64,000 nucleotides of DNA from Cristatella mucedo (Eukaryota; Bryozoa; Phylactolaemata; Cristatellidae): NCBI GenBank assembly GCA_009760855.2, contig WPIO01000020.1, forward strand, positions 2,328,001-2,392,000, in the 5' to 3' direction. Position 1 is the stretch's first letter; the number at the start of each line of letters is the position of its first letter. The translations under genes were made by a program, and so were the position numbers. This document shows, one piece after another, positions 9,961-22,130 of this stretch. A model generated the notes under the pieces. The model was given only the letters and a program-made list of their open reading frames with translations, did no database searches and was not told where the DNA came from.

Positions 9961-10928
9961 TGATAAATACCAACTTACTGGTTGCGGGCAAATCAAGTGT
10001 GATTCAGAAATTGGAAAGGCTAATGCTCAAAATCGGCTCTGTCAGCATTTCTCCTGTTAAATCTGCACGAAATCCAGGTGTCATGTTCCAAAGTGACCTT
10101 TCGTTAGACGACCACATCAGCTCCACAGTCAAGTCTGCCTACTTTCAGCTATATAGCATTGCTAAAATTCGGGCTTTTTTAGACAGTGCTACCACATCTA
10201 AGTTGGTCCATGCATTTGTGAATCCCGTCTCGACTTTTGTTACCCACTGCTTGCTGGCCTACCGGCATGTGCAATCAAGCGCTTACAGCTGGTGCAAAGC
10301 TCTGCAGCTAGACCCTTCTGTCGTGAGAGTAGCAGTTGCCACGTCTCACCACTTCTCGCCGATCTGCACTGGCTCCCAGTCAAGCAACACATCGACTTCA
10401 AGGTCTCGTTGCTCACGTTTAGGTCCCTCCATTCTTTGGCTCCAGTCTACCTATCAGTTCTACTGCCCCACCACGCTAAGCATCGTACCACCTGCTTTTC
10501 GGAATCTAATTGTTTACCTACACCGCATACAAACCTCAAATCCTTTGGAGACAGTGCCTTTAGTTCGTATGCTCTCAAAGCCTGAAACTCACACCCGACT
10601 TTCGTCACGACATCTCCTGATTTGACCACATTTGAAAAGAAATAAAAAGCACACCTATTGATCACAGCATTTAGTGGGACCCTTGGATCCGTCCTTGATG
10701 TGCTTATGCGTGCTGACACTGTGCATGCTGCCACTAACCACACTTGCATGCTGACTCTGTGCATGTAACCCTAACCATGTTATTCTTATTGTTTATCGAG
10801 CATGCTACCACTAACCACTCGATCTTGCTTCCTTTTCGGCAAATGTAGAGCCCCTGGAGAGGGATTGAGTGCTCTGAGGGTGCTTTATCAATTGCGTTAT
10901 TATTATTGTAATGCGATTAGCCGGGGAT

Positions 10929-11060
10929 AAAAAAGCAGTGCATAATAATGAAAAAACCACCACAGCACCCTCCAAGAGCGCTACACGAGAATGTATTTCG
11001 CTGCTAGATACCGTACACTAAGCATACCTTCTGTCACCGATTGAAAAAGCTTACAGAGTC
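10929..11060 (+). repeat. Long direct repeat flanking LINE-A copy (right)
   Basis: Right-hand partner of 6638-6770, starting about 20 bases after the LINE-A tail and ending in the same 'acagagtc'. Confidence 0.7.
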
Positions 11061-14000
11061 AAGAGCGTCAAGACAGTGACAGTACGTGATTGCAAAGGTC
11101 GGTTAAAACATAGCTCTCAATGATCATTAGCTGGCATCTACAAAGTGCAGCACTCAGTTCGATTCTCGCAAGTAGTTTTGTGACAGGCAAGCAATGCAGA
11201 CGGAGTGTTAAAAACTGGAAGGTACTCTCCGGCGGTTTGTGTTAGCGCCACCACGTTTCATCTAAAAGGGCAAACAGCCTTTTTGGGGAGCCCGTGCAGC
11301 CGAGCACTTTCTTTTTCTCTAGCACTCGTCAGCTGCCAATCACAAGCCACAAGCATTAATGCATTTCTGAGCTTCCTTGCGGAGGTGAGCGGCAGGCATG
11401 TTGCCAGCTGACATGCTGTAGAGCCCTGTGAGAAGCAACAGGGGTATCTCCCGGCAGGTGAACCACCCTGCTCTGCCTATCTGCAATCGTCAGCTTAGAA
11501 GCTAGGGCATGCTTGGTTGCATCACTCAAGCAGCTGGGCAGCTTCTCGGCTCAGACAGCTGGGCAGCAGCAGTAGCTGCGGCTGCTAATCCAAGCCTGAT
11601 TAAGATCGATCGATACGGAACAATCCTCGTCATCGTAGGTCACATGGCCACCACGGCAGCTGCCACTCGATGTCAGCTCGCTTTGTGCTGCATGACTAGA
11701 GCAGAGACTTGCGACCGGCAGCAGCGTTCATCGGCCGTACGAAAGCTGCCATGCATACTCGCGAGTGTGTGCATGCGCACGCATGAGGTCATTCCTGCCG
11801 TGTGTCGGCTCATTTCAACAGTCTGAATTCGGTTGCCCATCACTGTGGCATCAGCAAGTTTCCGGCAAAAAAAGGTGCTGGTAGCATATCTGTCTTCATC
11901 GATTTGAAAGATTCTAAATGATCATTGGGACACAGAATGAAGATGGCAGCCAGCAGCATGAAGAGAGCAAGCCGGTGTCGTTACAAACCGCACCGCACTT
12001 GCCGTCCAAGTTGCGTGCCGTTGAGCAGCCTGCCACTTTCAAGTGCTCCACACAAGTGAGCTTTCATTCTTGTTGGATGCACCGCAAGAGAGTACTACGT
12101 CGGAGGAAGTTGACGAAGGAAAACAGCGGATCCAATAATATACGTTGAGATTCTCGGGGGGGGGGGGGGCGGCCCGGATCGGCCACGACGGTTCTGGAGT
12201 GGCTTCGTATGATCGTTAATACACTACACGCATGCCATATTGTCGATTCTATCGTCGGGTGTGCGACTGCTCGCACAAACACACGAACTCAACAATTCTC
12301 GAGCGACAGAGTGAACGGACCTTCGACCTCGGGTGACCTGGCAGCAGAAGCTGGTAGGTTACGGCATTGCTGGCCAAGAAATATGGGCTTTAGCAGACTC
12401 TTAATTGCCAAAAGTTGTAGTCGTGCCATAAATCCAATCCTTGTCAGCTACTCTGATCAAGTGGAACCATTTTTCTAAAAAAATTATTTGGCGGCTGAAC
12501 TCACTAGCTTCCCGGCGGATAGACAAGCACCGACCCACCGGATGCATAGATATAAATTCTAAGCGAGGAAATACTGCAGCGCTCTACCATGTTCGCTGGC
12601 CGCAAGTTGGAGGCCACCAGCAGCCACATCTGCTTTCAGGCCTGCAATCATGCTTCTGAACAAAGCAATCTTTCGTGGCCAGCAATGCAGCAGCAGTCGT
12701 GGCTGCATTAAAGAAACTACAGCCTAAGTTCCCTCGGCGGAGGCTGTCATATTCTTGGTACCAAGCTGATCCAGCCACTGCAGGCAGTATTTCGCAATCT
12801 TGGCCTCGGCTTTGCAGCCGCTCCGGGGTCACCTGCACCTGCAGCGGTGCTGATCGGTTGGAGCTGCCCGCCCCCACGCGCCTCGAGACACGTCTGCAAC
12901 CGGTCTGTGAGCACAGTGTGCGAGTGCCAGCTCCGGTGTCGAAGATCGCAGCTGCGACAGCGGCTTGGACAGAGCATCTGGCCATTCTCAACAGAGCCAG
13001 AGCTGAGATGGAAGAAATGGACCGCACTCCAGTCGCGTGCCCTCACTGTCGCTATGGCCACGGTCGTTGGGCAACAGGCGCTCCAGCTGCTCTCCACTCT
13101 GGCTAGGTATAGGCAGCAGCGGGAGCAGCAGCTGCTGCTAAGCCGATCGGAGATCACTCTGCGAGTTCCGGCTACCTCAGCTGCTGACAGGCTTAGCTGC
13201 CAGAGTAGTGATTTGCCTCATCCTGACTGCTGGCTGGCTGCCAATGATGCCACTCGTCACCGACCGGTGGATGTGCCAGGCTCTTCAGGCTGGCCAACTG
13301 ATTAACGACCTGGCACTGTTGAGCTGCCAGGGCACGGACAGGTGTTGTCAGTAAGTTGCACAACTTCTTCTTCACTGCAGCCACACCTCCGATCCAGTCT
13401 TTAAGTGCTGATGAGTGGCTGCCCTTGTGCAACCACCGGCTAGGCATGGGTCGCTTGGCAATGAAGACGTTGGGACACGAAGTTTAGTGGACAGAATGAC
13501 GTTGTGTGCGTAAGAATATCAGTCAGCTAAGCCTTCTTGAAGCAGCTGTCGACGAAAGCAGCTTCTTCATTGCAAACCGCACACTATCTCGGCTACTAAA
13601 TAGCGAATGCTACCAACCAAGTTGTTGCTTATGTTCAAAAGAAATTAGGTCGTTCTAATAGATTCTTGCCTTCTGATACAGATGCTTGTGCTTTGCGAAA
13701 CCTTTTCTGTTCAAGGATCTTGCCGAAAACGGAGGAAAATGCATCCTAAAAGGTAAACTACAATTGAAGTCACAGAGAGCACGTTGCTGTTACTGTTGCT
13801 GACCCACTGTTGCCACCCTCCCCTCGGTGAACAGATGGTCTGATGATAGCTTATTTCTTCTCTACATAATTAGCAACCAAAGCCAATGCCCCGGATTGGG
13901 CTGAGCATCGGTCTGAGCGTGTGGTGAATCGTGTAGTCGGTATGCCGTGTCAGATGCTCAGGTCTTCTACCGTTAGCCATGCCACTACGAGCAAGACTTC

Positions 14001-15328
14001 TCTAAAGTGCTGACGTTGTGTCATTGCGACGATGCATCCAGACCTTTGGGAGCCAGATCGGAGGGTCTGGCTGTCACCTGTCTGGTAGATAGTTCAGCTT
14101 GCTGGCAGCCCTTGTCAGCAATCTCTCTCAGCAAGCAAGCATCCTGGCCTTTTCGGACAGCCGAATACCCGCTATGGCTGCGTGTTAGATAGGTTGCGCC
14201 ACGCCTGTCTGGTCCTGAGCTTGCCGTTTCGCTGAAAGAAGTTGAAGAAGCGACTTGAGCTGGCGTAAGTGATGCGGCTCAAAGTTTGTCAAGAGCCTGG
14301 AGCTCTTGGCCTTCTGCTTCTGCTATCGACTTCGACTTTGACCTCGGGTCTCTTGGCCTGACATGGGACCGAGAAGCCATTTACAGCAAGATGAGACCCA
14401 GAGGCTGCTGCTGATGGAATGCCAACTCCTAGCCCTGGCATCTGGTAAAAATAGTGCTACGAACCGGCTCAGGGATTTGATTGATTCGTAAAGTGTGCAC
14501 GGGATTTTGGATTGCATCAAATAATACACGGCTCACAATAGTTAACAGACCCATTAGCTTCATGTCGCTTGGCCATCGCTGGTATGAAATGACTTTTTAG
14601 AGTCAGTGCTATGGAGATCTGTTATACGTCCACTTCTTTCAAAATTTACATTCTCCCTGTTTTTAATTACACCGTGAAATACCATTAAAGCTTTCACTCT
14701 ATGCAGACTATCCACAGCTATGTTGTGCTCTGATTCCTTCCTCCCAGTCAGCATTTGACTCTCTCAGCAGCGCTAGTTTTTCCGACCCATGACAAAAACC
14801 AATGAAGTTGGCACCCCGAAGTACGACTAGCGAGCTATAGAGGTTGCCTCAACACATGCAGGCATGCCGATGTTAGTAGAGGACGGCAGATTAATAAAGG
14901 ATGTTCATACCTTAATATAGCAAGTATGTGTAGTTAGTTCAGGGTTGTCTATTATATGGCTGTCCATTCGACAGCCGAAGAGAGGCACGTGTGTACAGCA
15001 CCAACCATAGCAAACAACCACCTCATTCGAAACATAAAGCACAAATGACTAAAATAGATCGTCTAAACCATAGATTATGGCATGGCCGGCTACCAAATCG
15101 CTAATTACCTGAATAACTGTAAGAATCTAACCGCCTTGGAATGCATATATTTCATTTGCACTCAGCCAATTACCACATAACTGCAGGCGACTATTGCAGA
15201 CTCCTTTCCACTCATTTTCTGCAATGTCCATCGTTTCAGGGTATATACGACGGATGCCAACCAAACTACAGCACTAGCTTATTCTGTGCTGAACGTGTAC
15301 TTGTTCCTTAGCAAGTCCAGCCAAAAAT
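11061..15328. other. Unassigned region of 4.3 kb
   Basis: No gene recognised. From 12.6 to 13.4 kb the sequence is GC-richer and open in several frames on both strands (up to about 150 codons, rich in 'cagctg'/'gctgcag' words), but no domain or consistent splice structure was found. A G run lies at about 12157-12169. The rest shows no repeat I can name. Confidence 0.4.
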
Positions 15329-17075
15329 TTAATAATAATAATAATAATAATAATAATACGTTTGATATTGCACCCCAGAGAACTCAATCTCTTTCTAGGC
15401 ATTTTATACTTGCTGCAAAGGAAGCACGATTGAATGATTAGTGGTAGCATGCTCAATGACAACATGCATTACATGGTTAGGGCGTGACTTGCACAGGGTC
15501 AGCATGCAAGTGTGGTTAGTGGCAGCATGCACAGTGTCAACACCCAAAAGCACGTAAAGAACGAATCACATGGACCAACTAAAGGCTGTGATGAATAGCT
15601 GTGTTTTTAGTTTCTTTTTTAATGTGGCCAAGTCAGGAGATGTCGTGACGCAAGTCGGGAGTGAGTTTCAGGCTTTGGGAGCATACGAATTAAAGGCACT
15701 GCCTCCAAAGAAGTTGAGGTTCGGACGAGGTACGGGTAAACGATGAGATTCCATAAAGCAGTTTTTATGATGCTTAGTATGGTGGGGCAGTAGATCCGAT
15801 AGATAGGCTGGAGTAAAAAAATGAAGGGACCTAAAAGTGAGCGACATAACCATGAAGTCGATGGGTTTCTTGACTGGGAGCCAGTGCAGATTGGCGAGAA
15901 GTGGTGTGATGTGGCAACTGCGATGCTCACGACAGACAAGCCTAGCTGCCGAGTTTTGCACAAGCTGTGAGCACCTGATTTCATACGCCGGTAGACCAGC
16001 AAGCAGTGAGCTACAGAAGTTAAGACGGGATACAACAAATTCATGGACCAACTTAGAAGTAGTATCCCTGCCTAAACAAGCCCGAATTTTAGCAAAGTCA
16101 TGTAGCTGAAAGTAGGCAGACTTGACTGTGGAGCTGATGTGGTCGTCTAACGAAAGGTCACTTTGGAACATGACACCTGGATTTCGTGCAGATTTAACAG
16201 GAGAAATGCTGACAGAGCCGATTTTGAGCATTAGCCTTTCCAATTTCTGAATCACACTTGATTTGCCCGCAACCAGTAAGTTGGTATTTATCATTATTCA
16301 ATTTAAAATAGTGTCAAGCCATTCATTGTGGATGTCGTCAATACATGCAGCAAGGAAGTTGAGAGAATTCAACGTGCTCGAGGGCTGGGAGGGATCAAAG
16401 CAAATATACAACTGAGTGCCATCCGTATAGAAGTGAAAGCCTAGATTGTGCTTGGCAATCACATCGGCAAGAGGGAAAAACTGTGAAATAAACCGTGAAA
16501 AGAATCGAACCATGCACAGAGCCTTGAGGTACCCCATATTTCAGATGTACCTCGGATGATCTTCGTCCATTCACATCAATACTCTGGAGTCTCTCACTGA
16601 GATAGGACCTGAACCACTGCAGAGCAGTGCCAGTGATGCCCAGGCGAGACGAGAGGCACTCAAGAAGAAGGACTTGGTGATCGATAGTATCAAAGCTGCC
16701 GAGCGATCGAGCAAAACAAGCAGAGATACTCTACCCATGTCTGCATTCCTAAGTAGGTCGTTGTACACCAGAAGCAATGTTAATTGTGGGGAGTGACTAG
16801 CTCTAAGACCAGACTGGAACTTACTAGCAAGGTTTGAATTTTCAATATATGAGTTCAGCCTGTCAGCCATGCATGACATGACTCGTTCCAGTGTCTTTGA
16901 TAGGAATGATAGAAGGGGAACTGGGCCGTAGTTGCTCAAGTTCTCTTGGTCTAGTGTCGCTTTCTTGAGTAGTGGCCTGACTAAAGCTTTTTTTGAGAGG
17001 TGCTGGGACATGACCTGAGGCTAATGAATGAGATTAATGATGTTAGTTATGCATGGCAGCAGCAGATCGATGCAA
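15329..17075 (-). mobile_element. LINE-A copy, defective, minus strand
   Basis: From the (ATT)n tail at 15330-15357 through 3' UTR, C-terminal domain, RT core and RT N-part to about 17075, where it is 5'-truncated ('ctgctgccatgcataac'). Frames are broken: 16571-17011 carries the RT N-part, 16298-16537 the 'FHFYTDGTQLYI' piece, 15668-16294 the C-terminal domain. The defects around YTDG and the internal deletion ending in 'WLDTILN' are the same as in the plus-strand copy at 9.4-10.2 kb. Confidence 0.85.
15668..16294 (-). pseudogene. LINE-A RT C-terminal domain fragment
   Basis: 208 open codons: '[17 protein letters not shown]', '[19 protein letters not shown]', 'TTSKLVHEFVVSRLNF', '[19 protein letters not shown]'. 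The frame holds only the region after the catalytic box. It starts at a methionine created by the same deletion found at 9960. Confidence 0.75.
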
Positions 17076-17089
17076 CGTAGTTTATGTGC

Positions 17090-17222
17090 TAGCCTTTGAC
17101 GACAAAGGTCAAGGTGCTCACCTTTATGACGAAACCTGGGCTCGAACGATGTGGCATATGTGAAGCGCCTAGATAGAGATTCAGTTCTCTTAGGGTGCTA
17201 TGCAAATGAAGTATTTTTTATT
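17090..17222 (+). mobile_element. SINE-2 copy (tRNA-like head plus LINE-A tail)
   Basis: A tRNA-like head ('aaggtgctcacctttatgacg', B-box-like 'gggctcgaac') is followed directly by 'atgtgaagcgcctagatagagattcagttctcttagggtgcta' and a T-rich end. The second half is the LINE-A 3' terminal block. The same composite occurs at 51000-51105 and 58605-58737. Confidence 0.7.
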
Positions 17223-17769
17223 TTTCGCCTGTTTTTCTCGTGGTTGTCTGCGATAGGTACGACGTAGCCTGTACGTATTCTGCTTGCTTGGCTCCTCTCC
17301 TCCAATTTATTGCTTTCGGGTGGAAACCTAAGGTTTTATATGGAAATTAGCCAGTACTTATGAAAATTAGGGAAAACTCCAACTTTGCTTTGGAAGGCGG
17401 GTCTAAGTATCAGCTGACTTTGCTGGTGAGCTCGCCCCAGCGATTACCACTCTTATTAGAGTTTTTGTTAACGGAGCAAAATCTGTATGGGAGGAAAAAT
17501 GCAAACGTATTTTGAAATTATATTTAATAATTTTCTTATAAAACAAGTATTAATCCAATTTCATGAAATGTATTCGCCAGCGCCGGGTAGCGGAATCACC
17601 ATTGAGTGGCATGCACTGAATGTTAGAACGAACTGACCATCTTTGAGCCTATATCAAATATATATTGTGCCACCTTTAAGAATCACGAGCAGATTCTATT
17701 TAAGCACACTCATTGCTTACCAAAGTAAGACGTAGAAAAGCATATATAATTTCAGCTACGAGATTGCAT
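17223..17769. other. Unassigned AT-rich sequence
   Basis: No gene, RNA or repeat recognised. Confidence 0.4.
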
Positions 17770-18310
17770 GTTGCAATTACATAATAAATTATCAAATGAT
17801 CTCTCTTCCTCCTGTTTGACGACACTCCTTACTGCTGTCGCACGCTCTGCGTTGGTTTCGAAAGACAAGGCACTGGCTCGGTGTGAATCGTACTTGTCCC
17901 ATCGTGTTCAATCCATGTCTTTTGGTGGTCACTTTTCATTCAGCAGACCAGACATCTGTGGAGTTCATCGAGAGTCCGTTCTCAATCCTTCGCTATTCTG
18001 CCTTTTTAAAAAGCCGCTGGGAAAAACGATTCGGGCCCAAGGGGCATCAATCCTATGCTGACGATACCCAGCTTTATTTATCGCTTACACCATTGGAATC
18101 TGCTGCAGCAACTGATAAACTGAATGCTTACCTAGCAGACATTCGATCCGGAATTTCGGTCATTTTCCTTAAACTCAATGGTAACTAAAACCAAACTTGT
18201 ACTGCTAGATCACACCACATGCTCGCGGCTAGATTAGAAGGCTTCGCTTTTCTAATTGGTACTGTTGTAGTGCGACCGTCACCGTGTGCTCGGCATGTAG
18301 GTGTCCTTTT
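17770..18310 (+). mobile_element. LINE-B RT core fragment, plus strand
   Basis: Degraded RT in shifting frames: 'ARCESYLSHRVQSMSF' (the 'fingers' stretch before motif B), a B-like 'ESVLNPSLFCLF', catalytic '[14 protein letters not shown]', then 'LNAYLADIRSG' and 'VVVRPSPCAR'. The last words match the minus-strand LINE-B at 18825-19833, so this is the same family in inverted orientation. YADD is intact, but frameshifts at about 17990 and 18185 break the protein. Confidence 0.75.
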
Positions 18311-18569
18311 GATAAAATCATAAATTTGAAAGCATTCGCAGCTAGTGTAAAATTAGTACCCTGACGGGGGTCAAGGACAACAGTTTCCGGTGCCATGCGA
18401 GTGCGAAGTGCAGTTAATAAACGGTCCTGCACTGTTCGTGTCTTGCTTACATTGCCTTGCCATCACATTCGATCCCTGTCTAAGATTAGGAGCTGTCTAC
18501 CTTGGTGGTTTGCTAAAAATCTAGCTAGCTCCATGGTTCTACATAAGCAAGACTAAAAGTAACAGTTGA

Positions 18570-18722
18570 GGTTAGTTGATTTAACAGCATCGTTTGTGTA
18601 GCGACAGGTGAGCCTTAACGGCTGGCCACCGTTCGCATTGGGCAATAAAGCATCTCCCACTGCAGGACTCAAACCCACGACCTGGGTCGTGAAAAGACCT
18701 TACCTCATGGGCTAGACTGCTT
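18570..18722 (-). mobile_element. SINE-1 copy
   Basis: On the minus strand it has a tRNA-like head ('gcccatgaggtaagg' A-box region; 'gggtttgagtcc' B box), then the body 'agatgctttattgccc', a ggccagccgttaaggctc stretch, and an end near 'gctgttaaatcaac'. Same architecture as the copies at 31.5, 38.2, 49.4 and 57.5 kb. Confidence 0.7.
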
Positions 18723-18824
18723 TCACGGCTGCTACAAATCCGTTTAGCTGGCGATTAATGTGGCTGAAAGGCTAGTCAATAAATCCCAGAGGTTCAGCTA
18801 TTTGTCTCCTTTGCTGAATTTAAT

Positions 18825-19833
18825 GTATCTTCGTCTGTAACTCAACAAAGCCATAAAGACTATGTAGGTGTTACGCACGAGAGTTTTCTATAGCGCACTC
18901 ACTCGCAGCCTAAGCAGCTTTCGGTACGCATTCGGTAGCCAACAGACTTCGTCTCACGCAACAAAGAGAAAGTGGGAAGCATAGCAGAGTCAGGAGAGCC
19001 GTTGAGGTAGTGAGTAGCATGGAAGTAGCAGCTCAGGACCGCTGAAAAGGATGAGCCATAGTCGGCAGTAGGAGAGTAGTTGTCGTTGCATAAGAATTGT
19101 GGAAGCGAGCTCCACAGTCTAGGACCTGCAGAGCTAAAGCTTCTGTCGCCAACGGTCTTTAAGCAAAGGAATGGAACAGCTAATTTATTGTCCATACAGG
19201 GCCTGAGGGCACGAACAGGCTGAAACTGATGCAGCAGTTCAGCTAGGTACGAAGGAGCCAAATCGTGGCTGGCCTTGTGGGTCAGAACTTTGCTCTGTAT
19301 CCGTCGCTCAACCGGCATACATGCTATCTCTTTTAGCAAAGGAGACACGTGCTCAAACCTCTGGGACTTGAAAACTAGTCTTGCAGCCGTATTCATAGTC
19401 AGCTGCAGTAGCCTAGTTGCTTTCTTTGGTATGCCAGCCAAAAGGGAATTACAATAATCAAGCCGAGACAGAAATAAGGGGCTAGTTAAATTTTTTGAAA
19501 GCCACTGTGGAAGACAGCTCCTAATCTTAGATAGGGATCGGACGTGATGGCTAGCTGTAGAAGTAGTCTTCTGAATGAAGCTTTAAAAATGTAGGCAGCT
19601 GTCGAAAACGAAACCTAAATTTCGAGCAAGTGGTGATGGTCGCACAACAGCACCACCTATTAGAAGAGCAAAGCCTTTTAATCCAGCCACATGCTTAGGG
19701 TGTCCTATAAGCAGCAGTTCGGTTTTATCGTCATTTAGTTTTAAGAATTCCGAGTTTTCCGACATCAAGGATCGAATGTCGGCGAGGCAAGCATTCAGTT
19801 TCTCAGTTGCTGCAGCAGATTCCGACAGTTTGA
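18825..19833 (-). mobile_element. LINE-B copy, 5'-truncated
   Basis: Minus-strand element from the LINE-B 3' terminus (reverse complement of 'tatcttcgtctgtaac') through the C-terminal domain to the region just after the RT catalytic box ('[20 protein letters not shown]', 'VRPSPLARNLGFVFD'). The 3' UTR and C-terminal domain closely match 1627-2231. Confidence 0.82.
18899..19441 (-). pseudogene. LINE-B RT C-terminal fragment
   Basis: 180 open codons of the post-polymerase domain: 'KKATRLLQLTMNTAARLVFK', 'LTHKASHDLAPSYLAELLHQ', 'FSSAGPRLWSSLPQFLCND'. A frameshift near 19440 separates it from the upstream part (19583-19768). Confidence 0.75.
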
Positions 19834-20676
19834 AGCAGCTACAATGACTTCCAGTCGATCGATGGGATGGAGAGCCAAATTCTGACTCTGACCAGCCATG
19901 GCTCGGTGCGTTAATTCCTAGCTGAACTGGCTAAATGGGGTTAAAGTATCGTTCCGAGCGAGTTGTTAAGTAGTGGCTTTGACTTTGTGCCCCTCACCTC
20001 ATTGTCAAGCCTTAGCCCTGGCCCGAAATCCAGGCTACGTTTTTCATTCGATTGCACACAGTGCTATGTATGTACCTACACATAGTAGCTTTAAGAAGTG
20101 AGTTTAAACGTTTCAATCGCACTGATGGCGCGGGTGTACCGAAGGTGAATGAGCAAACCGGCCCTAAACTGTGGCAGCTAGCCAGTTTTCGCTACTTGTG
20201 CAACAACTGACAGGGGCAAGGCAGGCCAAAGGTCATGAGGGCTGGGTGTGGGCAAGCAAACACTATGCTGAATAGGAAGTTCACTTAGTGTGGCTCGAGG
20301 CGACTGGGCTTATTGCCTTCGAGGCTACGGGTCCGGAGGCAATCAGGCTGCTCGTCAAAGTTTGCTGACGGTACTACGCCGATCAATGGCTATAACGATC
20401 AGTGGCTACTGGCAAAAAGGGGATGCCCAGGCCCGTATCTATCACCAAGACAACTCAAGTCTTCAGCTATGAGGTCTTCATAGTCTTCAAATGAACTGTG
20501 GCAAGTTCTACGATAAGACAACATTAAGCTTTTTTCTAGTCCAGAATAAGCCCAATCAGCGGTGTGCTGTATGTTTAATGAGTGCTCGTGATCCAGCTCA
20601 AGGCACTTGGAAGTGCGTAGCCGCTGGCTGGAAACGACACGAACCGTAGTGCAAGATAAAAGTTAGAATTAAACTG

Positions 20677-20715
<39 letters not shown>

Positions 20716-22130
20716 GTGGCAGGAGTCTTAACGGCTATCACCACCACTTTGCAAGGGGCAATCTACCTGAATCAACCAGAAATCAGCTTCGCGAAGCTCC
20801 AGCATGGATTACTGCTGATTACACAATTTATAGCCATCACGAGTGGGCATGTCATCTCATGCGACCCATTGATCCAATTACTGAAGCTACCCGGGCGAAT
20901 ACCGGAATCCACTGCCAGAATAGTAGCCGTCGATTGAATGAGAACGCGAGCCCTGAATGGCTATAAACTGTGTCGGTACACTTGAATGACAGTGTGGTTA
21001 AATATGTAATTCAGATTGAAGCAAGTCAAGATAGATTGTGGCAGTAGATTGTGTCAGCTTGGGCCGCTTCCGGCTGGATGTTTTGGTCGTGTGGGGGGCC
21101 GGCTTCCCTCTGTGGTTTACCCGAAGAGGGGGCTGGGGAGCACTGTTAGCTGCATGACCTTGGCCTCAGCAGCACCAGCTGCGACATAAGACACAGCCGG
21201 GGAGAGCGTGTGAGAGAGTGGCTGGGGGGGCTGTCGCGCTGGGAGCCGTTCCGAGGATAAAACTGTCGTTGTCACTTTTAAATAAAGCCGTTTGTCACTG
21301 TAGGAGCTTCGTAGAGCCGATTTCTTGGAGATTTTTTTATCGATTCAAGTGGACTTCGGTAGATCGAAAACTGAATTGCTTTATTGGAAGACGACACACT
21401 AAGCACCTTCATTAGAAAATCAAGGTACCAAATGGCTGCTAAACGGTTGCTGCTCCAGAACTGCAGTGAGCACATTTCCATCGAGCACACTGCAACCAAT
21501 GCACAAGCAGCCTTGCAGGCTTCTCCTTACAGACATCTACAGCGGGATGGAAGGACACACTGAAAAAAGCTCACGTGACGACTGCCATGTCGGTGGAACC
21601 ACGTGCGAACGATTCTTGTAGAAGAAAAAATAGCTATATAGTAGGCGGCTCCTGCATTCGCAGGATCTGGTTTGGCAGCAAGTGGCGCCCCGTCCGTGAC
21701 CGGAGTGCTGCCACCGCTCCCTCCACGGGCGTCCGTCGATGCGTGCCTTGCACGAGTCTGTCGCACGGAGGAAGGTCCCGAGTGGAGAGCTCTGGCTGCT
21801 GCTCCCAGGGAAGAGGTCCGAGCTCGAGCTTCGGCTCTAGGCTCATCGGAAGGTGAGCCCTGCAAAGCAGACAGCGCATAAATGGGCTCTGCGCGAGGAT
21901 TCTGCACGAAAAGGAAGGAACTTGACCAGAGGCGCCATCGAAAAGAGCCGAGCGCATGTGCTGCACTCGACCGCGCAACGTGCATGGTAGTCAGTACGGC
22001 AGCACACCCTTTCCTCCTGCACAGAAGTACAAGTCAGCGCACACAGCTTCATTCGTCCCTTAAGATGATCGAAGTGTCGTCTTCCAATTCTTTCCACTGC
22101 AACCCAACCCGTGAATAACTCGATTGCAAT
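19834..22130. other. Unassigned region with CA/TA microsatellite and SINE debris
   Basis: No gene recognised. (CA)n then (TA)n lies at about 20678-20716. Just after it, 'gtggcaggagtcttaacggctatcaccacc' at 20716-20745 matches the body of SINE-1, a short fragment. 21.5-22.0 kb is GC-richer and open on both strands, without domain support. Confidence 0.45.
20678..20716 (+). repeat. (CA)n(TA)n microsatellite
   Basis: About 14 CA units followed by a short TA run. Confidence 0.9.

Larger units (their letters stand above)
6771..10909 (+). mobile_element. LINE-A copy, rearranged, carrying nested insertions
   Basis: Plus-strand LINE-A read in order. A short RT piece (6771-6820) is fused to the endonuclease C-terminal part (about 6825-7440, 'HIKGHTLDQIF', 'LSDHMQI'), then the linker to 7535. 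An antisense LINE-A follows (7536-8943), then the copy resumes at 8944 with 'tgatatctgtgatgatctagcc', exactly where it broke off. RT N-part, RT core with YADD altered to YTDG, C-terminal domain, 3' UTR and ATT tail (10890-10909) complete it. Many frameshifts make it dead. Direct repeats of about 132 bp lie immediately outside both ends. Confidence 0.85.
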
